Shown here in pieces: positions 11,597 to 22,761 of a stretch of DNA of 64,000 bases. Under the pieces are notes generated by a model. It saw only the letters and a program-made list of their open reading frames with translations, ran no database searches and was not told where the DNA came from. Made by a program: the position numbers and the translations under genes. The stretch comes from Combretum micranthum. Its lineage: Eukaryota; Streptophyta; Magnoliopsida; Myrtales; Combretaceae. Every line of letters begins with the position of its first letter. Within the stretch, counting starts at the first letter, position 1. The stretch spans positions 1 through 64,000 of the forward strand of contig JAMXBD010004272.1 of the NCBI GenBank assembly GCA_024138025.1, written 5' to 3'.

Positions 11597-12230
11597 AATA
11601 TTTTGATGGACTTTTGTTGGTAGGGATATATATGTAGTATATGACATGTAGGATGATGGATATCTATCTTTTGATGTAATCATTAGAAGAAGTTAGGACT
11701 AAAGTTAATGCAAATTTTGGAATGTATACAAAGCACTAACTATATAATATTATGTGTGTTTTGGTTATGAAGTACATGTGTGATATATATGTGTTTATCT
11801 TTGAGGTCTTTTAGTGAATGTAAATCTCGAATTAACATAGATAATATGTTTAATGATAATAGAATGCCAAGAGGAAGAGATAGAAGTAGAAATGCAAGAA
11901 TATCTAAAAATCCACCAACAAATCCTCCTGCACCAACTCATAATTGACTAGAAGATGCATTACAAAACCTTCAACAACAAAATGTACTGATTTTACAGGC
12001 TCTACAAAATATGCAAGCAACACATGTCGTATCGCCAGCTGAGGCACCAGTAACTCATTCAACAATCCCTAAAGGAAATGAAAGATATACTACACCGGTT
12101 TAAGTTCAAGAAAATGGATCGGTAAATCCTAATGAATCTGCTGCCGAGGTGCAAGGACCACCACGATATGAACAAGAATTACCACCACCACCACCATTAC
12201 GTCCTCAAAGAAATTTGTTACCTAACAGAC
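11597..12230 (+). mobile_element. Element O internal region resumes
   Basis: After the AATAT duplicate the sequence continues the element-O interior. It holds an AT-rich spacer (11602-11863), then a gag start (11864). It is cut near 12230, where a partial element-F-type LTR begins at a short shared AATTCTC stretch. Confidence 0.55.
11864..12230 (+). pseudogene. gag: Element O gag N-terminus, broken
   Basis: A plus-strand frame begins with ATG at 11864 (MPRGRDRSRNARISKNPP). It continues with LEDALQNLQQQNVLILQALQNM, then a proline-rich part (GPPRYEQELPPPPPLRPQRN). A short basic start, a Gln-rich helix and a Pro-rich linker are typical of plant Ty3 gag N-termini before the capsid domain. In-frame stops occur after THN (about 11947) and after TTPV (about 12103). 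The frame is then lost in the truncated LTR at about 12231. With ORF1 at 5611-6489 it gives the order ORF1 then gag, as in element T. Confidence 0.6.
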
Positions 12231-13205
12231 ATGAATTCTCAAAAAATCCTAACCTGAGAAGAAATCTCCGCTATCTACACTGTCTACTCCGATCAAACTC
12301 CATAAATATCCTTAAGAACAACAATGAACCGCACAACACTCCTCAAACACCAAATATTTCACGAAAACCCTAATATGCACAACATAAAGAACTTATAAGG
12401 ATTGTTTAACTCGTATTTTGTTTGAATCCATCATGGAGGAGATAAACTTACTGATTTGAATCGCTAAAGCCCAACTTGTATTCACCAATCATAGATCTCA
12501 ACACGTGCTAGGGTTTCTTCATAAGAACCTTCATGCAAAATCCAACTAATCCGTAAGAAAACTTATACAAATTCGTATATAATCCATAGGAGAAAGTTAA
12601 GATCATTTACTTTGGATCAAAAACACACTTTTGATGGTTTCTCTAACCTTAGAACTCCAAGAACGCTCCAAAACTCTCTTATACGAAGGGCAAATATAAA
12701 TAAACATTTCTAACAAAACTGTCTTCTCGCATCTCGTATTTATAGAAATTGCTCATACGCCAGCAACTACGCCAGTGGCGTACGTACTAATTTTGCCGAC
12801 GTACACCTTAGGCTGGCAAAAATAACACAAATAATGGTGGCATTCATCGAGGCTTTGAATTCCTAGAATTTCGATCCAACAACATACGCCGGCAAATCCA
12901 TGACCTACGCTGGCAACGTTTCTATCCGGTGTTAAAAGAAATGCTCGCGTATACAGGCGGCGTTCCATCCAATGTTAAGAAAAACATTACTGTTTCCTTC
13001 CTACGCCATCTCTACGCCGGTGGCGTAAATTCTGCAAATGGCAGCATAGCATCTGTCAAAAATTGCAGAAATCCAAACTTCAACATTCATTCCTTGATCA
13101 AACTTAAACTTTTACAACTTAATTGTTTTGACCTTAAAATTATCCTATATCATCTTATGATTCATAATCATTTTTATTTTCATCTTCATATTTCCGTATA
13201 TTACA
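12231..13205 (-). mobile_element. Partial element-F-type LTR
   Basis: It matches the right half of the LTR at 3460-5530, from the segment near 4610 (AAAAATCCTA.CCTGA) through the GCCGGC cluster to the terminus TATTACA at 13205. It keeps the minus-strand TATAAATA box at 12737-12744. The U5 half is absent, so it is a truncated copy. Confidence 0.7.
12737..12744 (-). promoter_or_regulatory. TATA box in partial F-type LTR
   Basis: The minus strand reads TATAAATACGAGATGCG, matching the box at 5066-5072. Nothing coding of element F follows it leftward, so any transcript would run antisense into the element-O gag remnant. Confidence 0.45.
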
Positions 13206-13630
13206 ATATCAAATGCAAAAATGAGTAGATAACCAACTACGCTTATAGATAGGAAACGATAATCTAAAGATAAACCGTTAGGATTATAAATACACAATAA
13301 AAACATAAATAGATGTATAACTAAATATCTAGACTCCAAATAAATATTTGAATCACACCATTGTTCTAAATAGGGTTTTCATAAGCTATTAGAGCCTAAA
13401 ACAAAAATTAACTTAATAAGCTTAGGAAACCTTAATCGTGGGAGATAAAATTCTAAAAACAATTAATCGTGTAAATTTAAAACTTAAAGTTGTATCGTTT
13501 GATAGCCTAAACATTCTGTAGATTCCTATAAAAACATTTTAGATAAAAACTCTCAAATATTTGCTAAATTGTACCCGATTAACTTAATAAACTACAAAAA
13601 ATATAGATAATTATTATCTAAATATTAGTA
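13206..13630. other. AT-rich sequence of unclear origin
   Basis: There is no open reading frame longer than about 60 codons and no LTR landmark. It is the left flank into which element N inserted. It should continue at 37232 on the other side of element N. Confidence 0.5.
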
Positions 13631-15180
13631 ATATATGTAAGCCCTTGAAAATTTCAACAAATAATTCTAAAGTGAACTTAGGAAATAAAACCCTGAAAAT
13701 CACTCCGAGTTAAAACCGAACTTTGACAAGTCCCAAACTTCGAACGAATCCGGAAAATTCTGAATCGTGAGAAAAATAAGAAATCTCAGAAATAAAATAT
13801 CAACTTAAAATACTTCTATTCTGAAACCTTTATGTACGACAAACTTCCTATTTAACTTCGACTTATAAATTCGGATAAAATATAGCCTTAAAACAAATTG
13901 TTAAGAAGTGAATAGTGACTGGCTTCGGGAATAAAACTCAATCCAAAAGAATTCCGAGAACGTGGTGAGATATTTGATACTTATGAGAGTTGACCTTAAA
14001 ATAAAACTCACCAATCAGACAAGTCATATAAGTGTGAAATATCGGTTCTTGTATTAGCAATGGTGTAAACCGGAAGGTTAACCGGGAAACCTGAGTCTCC
14101 AAAACTCCCAAGAGACTCAGTAACCTAGATCCGACAATCTCGTATTCCTAAACCCAGGAGTTGGAACAAGAGGAAAAAGTGTAATTGGTTCGTATTAAAT
14201 CTAGGATACCCTGGGAAGATGAGATCAGTGAAATTTTGACCTATTCCAATCTGATCAGGTGCCAGTTTCGAAAAGCGAGCTCTGGGATTCGAAATGTTAA
14301 GAACATGTTATTAGTGCCTTTAGAATTATATTTCTAAAGGATCTCTAAGCTATTAGTTTTACAAATTTTCAAATAGCTAGAATTATCTGATTTTACAATT
14401 TATTCGTATTTCGTTGCTACCAGTAATTAGTGAGTTTTTCAGTACGATTAATATTATTAGTTACCTAAATTGTTATTATTATTTTTATAAGATATACCCT
14501 AGTTCTCCTGGTGATCGGATAGTACTCGGACGAACTTTGGAAATCAGAGAACGAAACCCTATATCGGGCCGATTCCAGCTTAGGGGAGCCTAGAAACCCT
14601 AGATCCGGCTTTTCTTCGATTTCATAATAAAAGGAATTTTATAAAGTAAATGAACATGAATTATTGTTCTAAAGCATATTCTAAACCCCTAAAAGTTCCA
14701 ATTTCGGGAAATTTTCAATTCTGAGCCTTCCCGAGCTCAATTACGGAAAAGCGTGCCCCGGACCACGGATTCAGAAAATGTTCCGGAATATTCATTAGAA
14801 CCGTAATTTTATAAGGATTCCAAAAATATCAATTTCATAATTTTTCGAGCTATAAAAATTACAGTTATAGCTTTTCCCGTGTTTTCGTTACAACCGGTAA
14901 AGTAGATGTCTTGTCTACTATTCACAAGTACAACCTACACTACACACTACCCATACCCTATTCTTACATCCTTACAACTACTCATTTCAATTTTCTTTTA
15001 AAAGAAAATTTGTCTCTAAATTAATTATCACATTTATTACATTTTCATTTACTAAATTACAAAAGTTAAAATTTTCAAAACACACACACACCCACACAAG
15101 GGATGGCCGGCGCCCCTCCCTCCTATTTCCCTCTCAATTGAGTTATTTTTACTTCTTTTTAATTAACTAAACCCTAATTC

Positions 15181-15200
15181 ATTTAGTATATATACTAAAT
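15181..15200 (+). promoter_or_regulatory. Candidate LTR promoter: palindromic TATA element
   Basis: ATTTAGTATATATACTAAAT is a perfect 20-bp palindrome with a TATATA core, followed by a TTCTCTCTC pyrimidine tract typical of plant transcription starts. The identical palindrome is in the 3' LTR at 31001-31020, and worn versions are in element T (about 43388 and 58394, minus strand). If used, about 1.5 kb is U3 and about 2.7 kb of the LTR would be transcribed leader. Confidence 0.5.
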
Positions 15201-15449
15201 GTTCTCTCTCACTCTTCATTTCCTTCTTATTTTTCAAATTGTAAAAGAACAAAAGTCCTCTCTTTCTCTCCAAGTGTGCCGTGAGTCCCTCTCCCCCATT
15301 CCCTTACAATTTCAACTTTGTTTCTTCTTCTTTCCTCCTTCAAGACTTCTTTTGGTATGTATATTTAGGCTTTGTTCATCCTAAATCTTGTTATGGCAAG
15401 ATCATTCTTGTGTGTTTTCTCATTTAAATCCCAATGAGCATGAGCAAGG

Positions 15450-16007
15450 TGTAGGGTTTCCAAGGGTTTAAAAATTTTTATAAAGATCAAATCTTTTTAC
15501 AGCAGAATCAAAAGAAAACCCTAACCCAGTATCCATGTGTATCGATTAGATCAGAACAAGATAAAGATTTCAAATCCATACCTTTTTGGTACTTTTTCAA
15601 ATCTGGAAATTCGGATCTGAGATGTTGCAAACGCAAACACCCTCTACGGTATCCACACGAATGAATGCTCCTTAAAGATCCTCTGTGTGCTAGCACAATC
15701 TAGAACACCTTCTAGATTCGAACGGGATTAAACTTTCTAATCACGACTCTCGTGTTATTTGCTTTAGGGTTTACAGTGTTTCACTGCAGTCTAATGTGAC
15801 AGCATGTGTTGTCTAACCCTAAAGACAAACCCTTATGTTCTATTTATAATGTCATTCAATAATGACATTTTTACCCCTTAATCTAATTAGGGATAAATAA
15901 TTATATTATAATTTATTAAATAAATTATAAGATAATTAACGAACATAAGAATCCCTAATCTAATTAGGGAACATAAAACTATTTGGCCTAGGGCATAATT
16001 ACCAACA
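15450..16007 (-). repeat. Element C 3' LTR
   Basis: It begins TGTAGGGTTTCC and ends TTACCAACA on the plus strand; on its own strand it starts TGTTGGTAATTATGCCC. It follows the PPT at 16008-16020. It differs from the partner LTR at six positions. Confidence 0.95.
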
Positions 16008-16020
16008 ATCTCCCACTTGC
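16008..16020 (-). promoter_or_regulatory. Element C polypurine tract
   Basis: The minus strand reads GCAAGTGGGAGAT, directly before the 3' LTR start TGTTGG. This is the common plant copia form of the plus-strand primer. A second near-identical tract lies at 17036-17048. Confidence 0.85.
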
Positions 16021-17056
16021 ATTAGGCCAAATTATAATTGTTTATTATTCCCGTTGGACTTATTTAAATTCAGTCCACGATCCTTTTAGTTCATTCTTGT
16101 GTGTGACCCTGTAGGTTCACTTAATGTTGGCAGTAGATCTAAAACACACTTTAGATCTACAAGACATAATTGGTCTCTAGCAAGACATTATGTCTACCCA
16201 AATTAAGTGAAGATCGGTGATCCGACTCTACCTATTAACAGTCAGTTATTTAATCCTTTTGTTACACGATATCTTATAATTAAACATAAGGTGTGGATCA
16301 ATACACACTTATATCGTTTAATCACATATTTCTTGATTCCAGAGTATGACTGACTTAAACAAATGATATTGATAACTCCTTATCAATTCATTCGAGCATG
16401 GCCATGCATTTCTCAGTCTTACCCATCAAGAGGCCCAAAAGATATCTCTCTCAAATTAATGAGAGGAACAAATCCCATCTTAATCACTCAACTTCCTCTA
16501 CATGATTCATATTATGCCGAATCCCAACCTTTATAATTATCCGGTTAAAGATAATGTTTGATTGAGTCAAAACACAATATTTCTCATGTTGGAATCTATG
16601 ATGATTTCAGGTCTAAGGACTAAAATAACACTGCAAATGAGAAATACTTATCGCATTGATCCATATAGTATTCTCATATTTGGTCAATCCAATACAATGT
16701 ACTCTTACATGTATTCATGTGCTGAATTGACATCTCATATCCATAATCAGTAAAACATGATCATCATCCAGCCAACATACTAGTCTTAATTCATTATTAT
16801 TTCATATAATGAACGACTAGGGATAATTTAGAATAAAGTTATTTCTCACCTTATGGTTTTACTATTAAAGTGACATACTTTAATGACATAAGGAATAACC
16901 AATTTATTCAAGGAATAATACTTTATCAAAACAAAAAGCCAATAACAACTTTGATAAAGAAAATGACAAATATACTATAATGATAATAAACATTCAAATG
17001 ACATAGAATCCATATGGCTTAGGGCACATCACTAGCAATCTCCCACTTGCACTAGG
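16021..17056 (-). other. 3' untranslated region of element C with a second PPT and LTR-start-like motif
   Basis: This is about 1 kb between the RNase H remnant and the 3' LTR, with no significant frame. At 17016-17057 the plus strand reads TTAGGGCACATCACTAGCA followed by ATCTCCCACTTGCACTAGGC. That closely parallels the real LTR end and PPT at 15989-16027 (TAGGGCATAATTACCAACA then ATCTCCCACTTGCATTAGGC). It looks like the remains of an older LTR start. Confidence 0.6.
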
Positions 17057-17059
17057 CTT

Positions 17060-18664
17060 GGTTAGATACAGGTCTAACACCTAATGCTCTAGTATGACCA
17101 TCATACTTTGACTGTGGAAATGGCTTAGTCAATGGATCTGCTACATAGTCATCTGTATGTACTTTGCATATCTTAACATCTCTTCTATCGATGATCACTC
17201 GAATGAGATGATAACATCTGAGTATCTTTTTGGATCACTGATGTGATCTTGGTTTCTTAGCTGCATCCGATGCTGCTATATACTCTGCCTCTATGGTAGA
17301 ATCCACAACAGTGTACTGTTTGGAACTCTTCCAGCTTATAGTATCTCCATTTAAACAAAATACATAACCTGTTTGCGATCAGAAATCATCAAAATTGGAC
17401 TGGAAACTGATATTTATGTAACCATTTACCACAAGATCAGTTTCCTATCCCATTTGTCAAAACGACATCCTTAGTCCTTCTCAAGTACTTTAGACTGTTT
17501 TTGACTACTATCCAGTGACTCTCACATGGATCTGACTGATACCAACTAGTGATGCATAAACGACATCTGGTCGAGCGCATAACATGGCATACATGATGAA
17601 ACCAATAGCAGAAGCATATGGAATCCTACTCATGTGTTCACGCTCCTCCTTCTAAGCAGGACATTGAGTCTTACTCAATTTAATTCCATGTGACATTGGG
17701 AGAAATCCTCTTTTAGATTTTTCCATACTAAATCCTTTTAGTACTTTGTCAATGTATGCACTCTAACTTAGGCTAATGCTCCTTCTAGATCTATCTCAAT
17801 AGATCTTAATGCCTAGAATATAGGCAGCTTCACCTAAGTCCTTCATTGAGAAACAATTTCCTAATCATGTCTTGACATTTTGTAATGTAGGAATATCGTT
17901 TCCAATGAACTATATGTCGTTTACATAAAACACTAAGAAAACTATTGCGCTCCCACTAACTTTCTTGTAAACACAAGATTCATATTCATTCTTGATGAAA
18001 TCAAACTGTTTGATTGCATCATCAAGACGAAGATTCCAACTCCGAGATGCTTGCTTCAATCCATAAATGGATCTTTGAAGCTTGCAAACCCTATGTGAAT
18101 TCCCTAGATTATCAAAACCCTCCGGTTGTGTCATGTACACATCCTCAATGATGTTTCCATTCAAGAAGGCTGTTTTGACATCCATTTGCCATATCTCGTA
18201 GTCATAATACGTAGCTATAACAAGAAGAATTCTCACAAACTAAAGCATGACTACAAGTGAAAAGGTTTCATCATAGTCTATACTATGAGTTTGCTTAAAA
18301 CCTTTTGCAACTAGTCGTGCTTAGTAGGTATGCACTTTGCTATCCATGTCAGTTTTGTTCTTAAAAACCCATCTACACCCAATAGTCTTAACACATCAGG
18401 TGGATCAATCAAAGTCTAAACTTGATTATCGTACATGGATTGCATTTCTAATTTCATGGTTGATAACCATTTCTCAGAGTCAGGGCCCTCCATCGCTTCC
18501 TGGTAAGATGTGGGCTCATCTTGATCTATGAGTATAACATCACAATTGTCAGTGTTGAGAAATCCATATTTCTCAAGCTCATGATAAATCCTACCAGACC
18601 TACCCCCTTTAGCTAGTGGTTCAGGCTCAGCAACTACTTGCAAGTCTGATTGAACATCCATCAT
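17060..18664 (-). pseudogene. pol: Element C reverse transcriptase and RNase H, broken
   Basis: Segments in minus-strand order are the RT start (18664-18416: EPTSYQEAMEGPDSEKWLSTM, the conserved copia motif) and the RT core (18236-17910: QMDVKTAFLNGNIIEDVYMTQ, EGF, CKLQRSIYGLKQASRSWN). RNase H follows at about 17380-17250 (DTISWKSSKQ, STIEAEYIAASDAAKK). The enzyme would copy element RNA into DNA. The active-site box reads YVND instead of YVDD and is followed by a stop after YVNDI, near 17907. Further stops and frame changes fill 17060-17900. RNase H wording resembles Tork/TAR/Angela-type copia elements, but I did not classify it further. Confidence 0.85.
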
Positions 18665-18746
18665 GGGTGTATGTTAGTTTGTGGTTCTCGAACTTCTTCG
18701 AGTTATATTTTACTCCCACTGGTTTCTTTAGAGACAAATTCTCTTT

Positions 18747-19769
18747 CTAGAAAGTAACCATTACGAGCAACAAACACTTTGTTCTCAAATCGGTTTTAGA
18801 AGTAATATCCTTTTTTGTTTCTTTTGGATATCCCACAAACAACCATATATTAGATTTGGGTGCGAGCTTGTCAGACACTTGACGTTTGACATATGCATCA
18901 CAGCCCAATATCTTTAAAAAGACAAACTGGGACGTTTCCCATTCCATAACTCATATGGTGTCATTTCAACCGATTTTGATGGAACCTCGTTCAATATAGA
19001 CGCAACAGTTTCTAGGGCATACCCCAAAAAGAATATTGGAAGATCTGTCTGACTTATCATTGATCGAACCATATCTAATAAGGTTCAATTTCTCCATTTA
19101 GAAACACCAGTCCATTATGGTATTCTTGGAGGAGTTAATTGTGAGATTATCTCATAATCCCTAAGATAGTCAGAAAAATCTTGGATTAAATAACCTCTTC
19201 TAGCAGGTGAACTCAATGGTCTGCATACATCTGTATGTATGAGACTCAACAAGTCAGTAGCTCTCTCACTTTGTCCAGTAAAAGGAGTTTTTGTCATCTT
19301 ACCCATTAAAAAGATTCTCATGATTCATATGATTCAAAATCAAATGAATCTAAAAACTCATCTTGATGAAGTTTTGATATGTGTTTCTTTTTAATGTGTC
19401 CTAAATGACAATTCCAGAAGTAAGTCGGATTTGAATCTTTTGGTATTTATATTATAAATGGACTTATTATCAGATTCATCAAAGTTTAGAACATGGAGAC
19501 CATTCATTAAATGACTAAATCATAAAAGATGTCTCCATAATGGATGCAGATTGTATTATTCTCAATAACAAATCTAAAACCATCAATGTCCAAACATGAA
19601 ACTGAAATAACATTGCTACTCATAGCAGGCACATAGTAACAGTTACTTAAAAAAGTCCAGAAGGCAAAGCTAATTCAAAATTTCCTACAGCTAATACAAC
19701 AACTTTTGCTCCATTAGCCACACGTAGGTCCACTTCGCCTTTTGCCAATTTTCTACTTTGCTTAAGACC
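18747..19769 (-). pseudogene. pol: Element C protease-integrase region, broken
   Basis: Two recognisable open pieces remain. One at 19321-19115 contains GQSERATDLLSLIHTDVCRP, the start of the copia integrase catalytic core with its first Asp (HTDVCRP). The other at 18947-18747 contains FLKILGCDAYVKRQVSDKL and SNIWLFVGYPKETKKD, the end of the core domain. The protease part (about 19440-19770) shows only scraps, with stops throughout. The intact D-D-E set cannot be assembled. Integrase would insert the DNA copy into the chromosome. Its position before RT confirms copia order. Confidence 0.8.
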
Positions 19770-20409
19770 CTACACATTTACACAAATGTGAGAGCTATAT
19801 CTGGTATCTAATACCCTTGATATATAAGTAGATAAATTGACATGTATAACATAAATACTTGAAGAAATAGTCTCACTATCCTTTTTCCTTTTCAGATCTT
19901 CCAAAGATAGTTTGCAATTCCTCTTCCAATGACCTGGTTCATTGCAGAAGAAGCAAACCCCTTCCTTTGGTGGTTTAACCTTAGGCTGGGTTTTGAGCCC
20001 TTTAGCTTTGGTCCGACCTTTTAGCTTTGCCCTTACCCCTACCATTGGCTTTTCTCTTCTTGCCCTATCCCTTTTGAACCAACACAATTCAATACTTGTG
20101 TGATCACAAATCTCTCATGCCTTGCCTATTGTTGGAACATTTCCTAAAGGTGTATGATCATATCGTATGCCTCCATGTCTTCCATTTGCTTCCGAAGCTC
20201 AGGATTCATAGTGGCAAGCATGATGCAAGTGACATTCAAAGAGTCTACAACTCTTAGAGCATCAGCAACAAGTTCATTAGGGATTGGTTCATTTAATTTC
20301 CTTTCATGCTTAAGAACAATTCTTAAGTTACGGTACCAATCAAGGAAATTTGTGGTATTCAGATTATCTTTTCAAGAATCGATCGCAAGGTTATGTTGTT
20401 TGTTGTCAT
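19770..20409 (-). pseudogene. gag: Element C gag, broken
   Basis: It starts at ATG 20409 (MTTNNITLRSILE) and continues NFLDWYRNLRIVLKHERKLN, the capsid signature of plant copia gag. A zinc knuckle CFFCNEPGHWKRNC (CX2CX4HX4C) lies at 19914-19955, followed by a Lys/Arg-rich stretch. A stop falls near 20153 and an early frame change near 20365. Gag would build the particle and bind element RNA through the knuckle. The start is preceded by an unusually long leader of about 1.8 kb. Confidence 0.85.
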
Positions 20410-22189
20410 GATCTATATACAGAGGCATGCAAAGTTAATTATCTTTATATAAGTCATTTTACATACTTCTACTATTTTATCAAATTAATAACCCTTCAAT
20501 ATTAATTCGGAAAACAAATTTTCTTAGTAGAATAAGATCCATATTTCACCAAATATTGAGTCAGCTTTGGCATGACGCTCAAAATTTAGTTATTTAGGTA
20601 GGAAACCCTTTTCCAATTACATCACATGTCCCGGCCAAATAATCCCATTTAATGCCATAGGCCCAAAACCGTTTTGATGGCCTATTTAAGTCTAACCATT
20701 ACGACATGCAAATAACACTATTATTCACTCCTGTCTGACTAGGATGGTCTTTTGTACCCTGCTTTGGCAGAACCTACAATTGGACAATCTAAGTCTTGAC
20801 AGGTGTCGAAACATGGAAGGCATTTTATGACTTAGTATTTTGTAAAGGTTTATTTTATCTATATGTTAAAACCTTATCATATTAGATGGATACTAAGCAT
20901 GTAAATGTGCAAACGTGGTATCACATACATTCACATATATCATCATATATGGTATAACATGCTTATAAAGAAAAAGAGAAAGTGTCATAGTATGGCCCTT
21001 AATCTATGTTAATCTTCATAAGCCAATATGAAGATCAACGGTCCAAACCTAAGGTGAGAATCCATAAGCATGGATTTAAAATGATAGAACTCATATCTTC
21101 ATCATGGTGCTTTGACTTCTCCATCATCATGGGTTCGAAAAATCTTCATTACATCTTCATGTCTTCATTACAAGATAAAGAAGATACAACAAAACCTACT
21201 ACTACTAGTAGAATATAAATTACAACAAAACAAAACGAACGCAGGGTATTTAAAAATTACAACCCAAGATGTAAAAGAAAGCAACCTGCCAATCACATAG
21301 GTCTTAGGGCCATACTATGCACCATGCATTCAACACAACATATATGAAAATTATACATATGGCTTAAAACAATTCAAAACCACTCACATATGTTGACTAT
21401 CATAATAGTCAAAAATTGCAGGGGTCAAGGGGACTGCGTCCCCTGTGGGGTTTCAGGGGCAACGCCCCTGAAACCTAGACGAAATTGAAAAAGAGAGTAA
21501 CAATTTTCTTTACAAAACTGAGTTGTAACAAAAATTTTTCATCAATGAGAATCCATAAATTTATGTTCAAAACTGTTAAGGCGTTTGTTCATGTATAGCA
21601 GAAATAAAATATAAAAACCATTCTGCTATCATATTCTCATTGAGAGTGGTAAACAAATTTGATAAATAAATCAAATCATAACGTCCTTTAAAATTGCAGA
21701 TCACTATTCATCTAATTGCAGGAGTCCAAACATTTGAAAAACCGATTTAAAACCATTAAATATGATCTGCACGGTAAGAACATTATCTATTTACTTTTGT
21801 AATCCGATTACAAAACAAAACAAAAATTCAATTTCGTCCAACGCTGAGAACCCTAAACTTTGATGTAATCACATTACAATGGATCTGTTCCATAACGAAC
21901 AAAAACGAACAGATTCGTTACTCATGTCAAAAACCCTAGATTCTAATCCAACATTCAAATATTATCAACATATATTTGTCAGATTTGATGTAATCCGATT
22001 ACACAAAACAATAGCGAAAAAGGGTTTCGTAATAAGCATGCATAAAATTGAAATTCAAAATTTCGAATTATATGTCATTACAAGCATGAACAGATCCGAA
22101 ATCAAATCCCAATGAAACAATTTCAATAAGCGTAAAATTATCACATGCATATCATAAAAACAAATTTCAATCTAATCGAAGACACAAGC
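20410..22189 (-). other. Element C leader (about 1.8 kb, non-coding)
   Basis: It lies between gag and the PBS, and I see no convincing coding. It contains a tandem pair of GC-rich hairpins (21429-21475), three TGTAATC..GATTACA-type dyads (21795-21815, 21862-21876, 21989-22003), and an inverted pair CATAGTATGGCCCT at about 20986 and AGGGCCATACTATG near 21305. A leader this long before gag could hold packaging or dimerisation signals. Confidence 0.6.
21429..21475 (-). promoter_or_regulatory. Two adjacent GC-rich hairpins in copia leader
   Basis: The first is GGGGAC-TGC-GTCCCC (21429-21443). The second has a perfect 12-bp stem, GGTTTCAGGGGC at 21449-21460 with GCCCCTGAAACC at 21464-21475, and a 3-base loop. 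They stand out from the AT-rich surroundings and lie about 715 nt downstream of the PBS in the transcript sense. Confidence 0.75.
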
Positions 22190-22202
22190 GGCTCTGATAC
22201 CA
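22190..22202 (-). promoter_or_regulatory. Element C primer-binding site
   Basis: The minus strand reads TGGTATCAGAGCC, one base inside the 5' LTR. It is a perfect match to the plant initiator-Met tRNA site and fixes the element's orientation. Confidence 0.95.
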
Positions 22203-22203
22203 C

Positions 22204-22761
22204 TGTAGGGTCTCCAAAGGTTTAAAAATTTTTATAAAGATCAAATCTTTTTACAGCGGAATCAAAAGAAAACCCTAACCCAGTATCCATGTGTATCGAT
22301 TAGATCAGAACAAGATAAAGATTTCAGATCCATACCTTTTTGGTACTTTTTCAAATCTGGAAATTCGGATCTGAGATGTTGCAAACGCAAACACCCTCTA
22401 TGGTATCCACACGAATGAATGCTCCTTAAAGATCCTCTGTGTGCTAGCACAATCTAGAACACCTTCTAGATTCGAACGGGATTAAACTTTCTGATCACGA
22501 CTCTCGTGTTATTTGCTTTAGGGTTTACAGTGTTTCACTGCAGTCTAATGTGACAGCATGTGTTGTCTAACCCTAAAGACAAACCCTTATGTTCTATTTA
22601 TAATGTCATTCAATAATGACATTTTTACCCCTTAATCTAATTAGGGATAAATAATTATATTATAATTTATTAAATAAATTATAAGATAATTAACGAACAT
22701 AAGAATCCCTAATCTAATTAGGGAACATAAAACTATTTGGCCTAGGGCATAATTACCAACA
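22204..22761 (-). repeat. Element C 5' LTR
   Basis: It is 558 bp, TGTAGGGTCTCC to TTACCAACA on the plus strand. It is followed by the CAAGG duplicate at 22762-22766, and then the element N LTR resumes with GACATGAAAACACT. Confidence 0.95.

Larger units (their letters stand above)
15450..22761 (-). mobile_element. Element C: Ty1-copia retrotransposon nested in the 5' LTR of element N
   Basis: It is 7312 bp with 558-bp LTRs at 15450-16007 and 22204-22761, and identical 5-bp duplicates CAAGG at 15445-15449 and 22762-22766. The empty target survives in the other LTR of element N near 34755, where GAGCAAGGGACATG runs through uninterrupted. It reads on the minus strand: PBS at 22190-22202, long leader, gag (19770-20409), integrase, RT and RNase H (to about 17060), PPT at 16008-16020. 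Gene order gag-integrase-RT-RNase H is that of copia. The LTRs differ at only six positions by eye (about 98.9% identity), so insertion is recent. The coding region nevertheless has many stops and frameshifts and an altered RT active site, so it is non-functional as read. Confidence 0.95.

Noticed and set aside
15508..15696. 62-codon minus-strand frame, repeated at 22262-22450
   Set aside because: Both lie in the two LTRs of element C and are the same repeat; LTRs do not code and no family is recognised.
21006..21300. Two small plus-strand frames in the copia leader
   Set aside because: They are in the wrong sense for the element and have no motif.
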